In this document: positions 62,817-64,000 of the stretch, piece after piece
Numbering within the stretch: the stretch's first letter is position 1
Layout: each line of letters begins with the position of its first letter
Source: Zoogloea oleivorans
GTDB taxonomy: Bacteria; Pseudomonadota; Gammaproteobacteria; Burkholderiales; Rhodocyclaceae
NCBI RefSeq assembly: GCF_008107625.1
Contig: NZ_SDKK01000002.1
Span: 32,918-96,917, forward strand
Direction of reading: 5' to 3'
DNA length: 64,000 bases
The notes under the pieces: generated by a model
The model's database searches: none
Told to the model about the DNA's origin: nothing
Seen by the model: only the letters and a program-made list of their open reading frames with translations
Position numbers and translations under genes: made by a program

Positions 62817-63020
62817 ATGCCCACCACCACCCTCATCATCACCGGCATGCAGTCCGACGATTGCCTGCGCACCGTCATGAACGCCATCCAGGACCTGCCC
62901 TGCATCGGCCACGTGGAACTCTCCATCGAAACCGGCGCCGCCAGCATCGAACACACCTCCATGGTGTCCGAAGGCGACATCCGCTCGGCCATCGAAGAGG
63001 CCGGCTTTCCGACGGAGTAG
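62817..63020 (+). CDS. Heavy-metal-associated (HMA)-like domain protein without CxxC
   Basis: A 67-residue protein with the HMA ferredoxin-like pattern: TTTLIITGMQSDDCLRTVMN, VELSIETGAASIEH, IRSAIEEAGF. The normal metal-binding GMTCxxC is replaced by GMQSDDC, so only one of the two cysteines is kept. It is likely to bind metal poorly or by other ligands. ATG 62817 has GGAG eight bases upstream. It lies between a PACE efflux gene and psd, on the same strand as both. Confidence 0.82.
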   Translation: MPTTTLIITGMQSDDCLRTVMNAIQDLPCIGHVELSIETGAASIEHTSMVSEGDIRSAIEEAGFPTE

Positions 63021-63067
63021 AGGCGCCCGGCTATAATCCGCGGCTTCGCCTCAGCCAGGATTGCCCC

Positions 63068-63913
63068 GTGTCCGACCGCCTTGCCGTTCTTCCCCAATAC
63101 CTCATCCCCAAGCAGGCGCTCACCGTGCTGGCCGGCAAGCTGGCCAGCGCCAAAGCCGGCGGACTCACCACCTCGGTGATCCGCTGGTTCGTCGGCCGCT
63201 ACGGGGTCAACATGGCCGAGGCGGCCAATCCGGACATCGCCAGCTACCCGAGCTTCAACGACTTCTTCACCCGCCCGCTCAAGGCCGGCGCCCGCCCGCT
63301 GGCCCAGGCCGACTTCCTCTGCCCGGTGGACGGCGCCATCAGCCAGTTCGGCCGCATCGACCGCGACCAGATCTTCCAGGCCAAGGGCCACAGCTACTCC
63401 ACCCACGCGCTGGTCGGCGGCGACCGCGATCTGGCGATCCAGTTTCAGGACGGCGAGTTCGCCACCCTTTACCTCAGCCCGCGCGACTACCACCGCATCC
63501 ACATGCCCTGCGACGGGCGCCTGACGCGGATGATCTACGTCCCCGGCGCCCTGTTTTCGGTCAACCCGACCACCGCCCGCGGCGTACCCGGCCTGTTCGC
63601 CCGCAACGAGCGCGTGGTGTGCGTCTTCGAGAACGACGAGATCGGCCCCTTCGTGCTGGTGCTCGTCGGCGCCACCATCGTCGGCAGCATGGCCACCGTG
63701 TGGCACGGCCAGATCAACCCGCCACGCCCCGGCAAGATCCAGGAATGGGACTACGCCGCCGGCCAGGTCACGCTCAAAAAGGGCGACGAAATGGGCCGCT
63801 TCCTGCTCGGCTCGACGGTCGTCATGCTCTTCCCCAAGAAGCGCCTCCGCTTCACCCCCGAATGGACGCCGACCCGCGCCATCCGCATGGGCGAAGCCAT
63901 GGGCAGCCGCTGA
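63068..63913 (+). CDS. psd: Phosphatidylserine decarboxylase proenzyme
   Basis: A 281-residue protein. Conserved elements are FNDFFTRPLKAGARPL, CPVDGAISQFG, LYLSPRDYHRIHMPCDG and the self-cleavage site FLLGSTVV, where the serine of LGST becomes the pyruvoyl cofactor. It makes phosphatidylethanolamine at the inner membrane from phosphatidylserine. The GTG at 63068 follows AGGA by seven bases; the much longer frame from 62450 is rejected because it runs antisense-free through the PACE and HMA genes in a different frame. An inverted REP pair follows the gene. Confidence 0.95.
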   Translation: MSDRLAVLPQYLIPKQALTVLAGKLASAKAGGLTTSVIRWFVGRYGVNMAEAANPDIASYPSFNDFFTRPLKAGARPLAQADFLCPVDGAISQFGRIDRDQIFQAKGHSYSTHALVGGDRDLAIQFQDGEFATLYLSPRDYHRIHMPCDGRLTRMIYVPGALFSVNPTTARGVPGLFARNERVVCVFENDEIGPFVLVLVGATIVGSMATVWHGQINPPRPGKIQEWDYAAGQVTLKKGDEMGRFLLGSTVVMLFPKKRLRFTPEWTPTRAIRMGEAMGSR

Positions 63914-63924
63914 TGCCCGGCCCC

Positions 63925-63993
63925 GTGGGTCGGACTTCAGTCCGACAACACTGTCGTATCAGCCAGGGGATGTCGGACTGAAGTCCGACCCAC
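63925..63993. repeat. Inverted pair of REP-like palindromes downstream of psd
   Basis: GTGGG-preceded GTCGGACTTCAGTCCGAC (63925-63946) and GTCGGACTGAAGTCCGAC followed by CCAC (63972-63993). They are exact inverted copies around 25 bases of unique sequence, the same arrangement as at 8.4 and 56.5 kb. The window ends seven bases later. Confidence 0.9.
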
Positions 63994-64000
63994 ACGACAC

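Noticed and set aside
62450..63067. N-terminal extension of psd through the PACE and HMA genes
   Set aside because: The extension is in a different frame from two well-supported genes; GTG 63068 has a good ribosome site and gives the normal Psd length.
1..64000. tRNA, rRNA, integrase or transposase genes marking a genomic island
   Set aside because: None recognised on reading both strands; the accessory-looking TIR/STAND pair has no visible mobile-element border.

Overview
The window is 64 kb of GC-rich chromosome packed with genes. The gene content fits a betaproteobacterium, most likely Rhodocyclales (Azoarcus/Thauera/Aromatoleum/Zoogloea-like). Pointers are an acetone carboxylase operon with its sigma-54 activator, an aromatic/fatty-acid type Liv ABC transporter operon with two acyl-CoA ligases, a PHA synthase, a fused acyl-CoA mutase (IcmF), and dense signalling genes (PAS, GGDEF/EAL and HD-GYP proteins, histidine kinases). 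The genus is inference from gene content only. I saw no rRNA, tRNA, CRISPR array, integrase or transposase.

Layout. 1-2.7 kb (minus): an AEC-family transporter cut by the window edge, then a DUF3455 lipoprotein, ECF sigma factor and anti-sigma factor. 2.8-11.2 kb (minus): one seven-gene operon (acyl-CoA ligase, LivG, LivH, LivM, binding protein, LivF, PaaK-like ligase) ending in a good terminator. 11.4-12.4 kb (minus): three small orphan genes. 12.7-14.9 kb (plus): an OsmC-YcaO fusion. 14.9-17.5 kb (minus): a hybrid histidine kinase. 17.9-20.1 kb: a HipA/YjjJ-type kinase followed by a degenerate 21-bp tandem repeat and a small ORF. 20.1-22.8 kb (minus): an HD-GYP sensor with a large insertion. 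23-27.2 kb (plus): a pyruvate-kinase-like protein, class I PHA synthase and a cyclic-nucleotide-binding protein. 27.3-28.1 kb (minus): a phosphoesterase. 28.2-37.5 kb: divergent acxR and acxABC, then a fused CoA-transferase and a PcaC-like protein. A canonical -24/-12 promoter and three palindromic elements lie between acxR and acxA. 37.6-40.7 kb: a small periplasmic protein, a HELCH zincin-like protein, a DUF2167 protein and an M50 protease. 40.8-44.5 kb (minus): a two-gene TIR + STAND-NTPase module. 44.6-47 kb: gdhA and two small lipoproteins. 47.1-56.5 kb: icmF, a divergent AraC regulator, and a translationally overlapping set of GGDEF-EAL protein, hybrid kinase and OmpR-type regulator. 56.6-64 kb: VOC protein, YpfJ-type metallopeptidase, DEAD-box helicase, FliW, NamZ-like and DOMON-like proteins, PACE efflux protein, an HMA-like protein and phosphatidylserine decarboxylase.

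How the parts work together. acxABC would carboxylate acetone to acetoacetate; the fused CoA-transferase behind it would activate acetoacetate to acetoacetyl-CoA. The PHA synthase could store the resulting hydroxyacyl-CoA carbon. IcmF rearranges branched C4 acyl-CoAs, and the Liv operon supplies an organic acid and activates it to a CoA thioester. A palindromic element with core GTCGGACTnnAGTCCGAC, usually as inverted pairs, occurs in at least seven copies and marks gene borders.

The strongest candidate for an under-described system is the TIR/STAND pair (40752-44461). Others are the heptad-coding 21-bp repeat array after the HipA-like gene and the operon linking a divergent pyruvate kinase, PHA synthase and a cyclic-nucleotide sensor.
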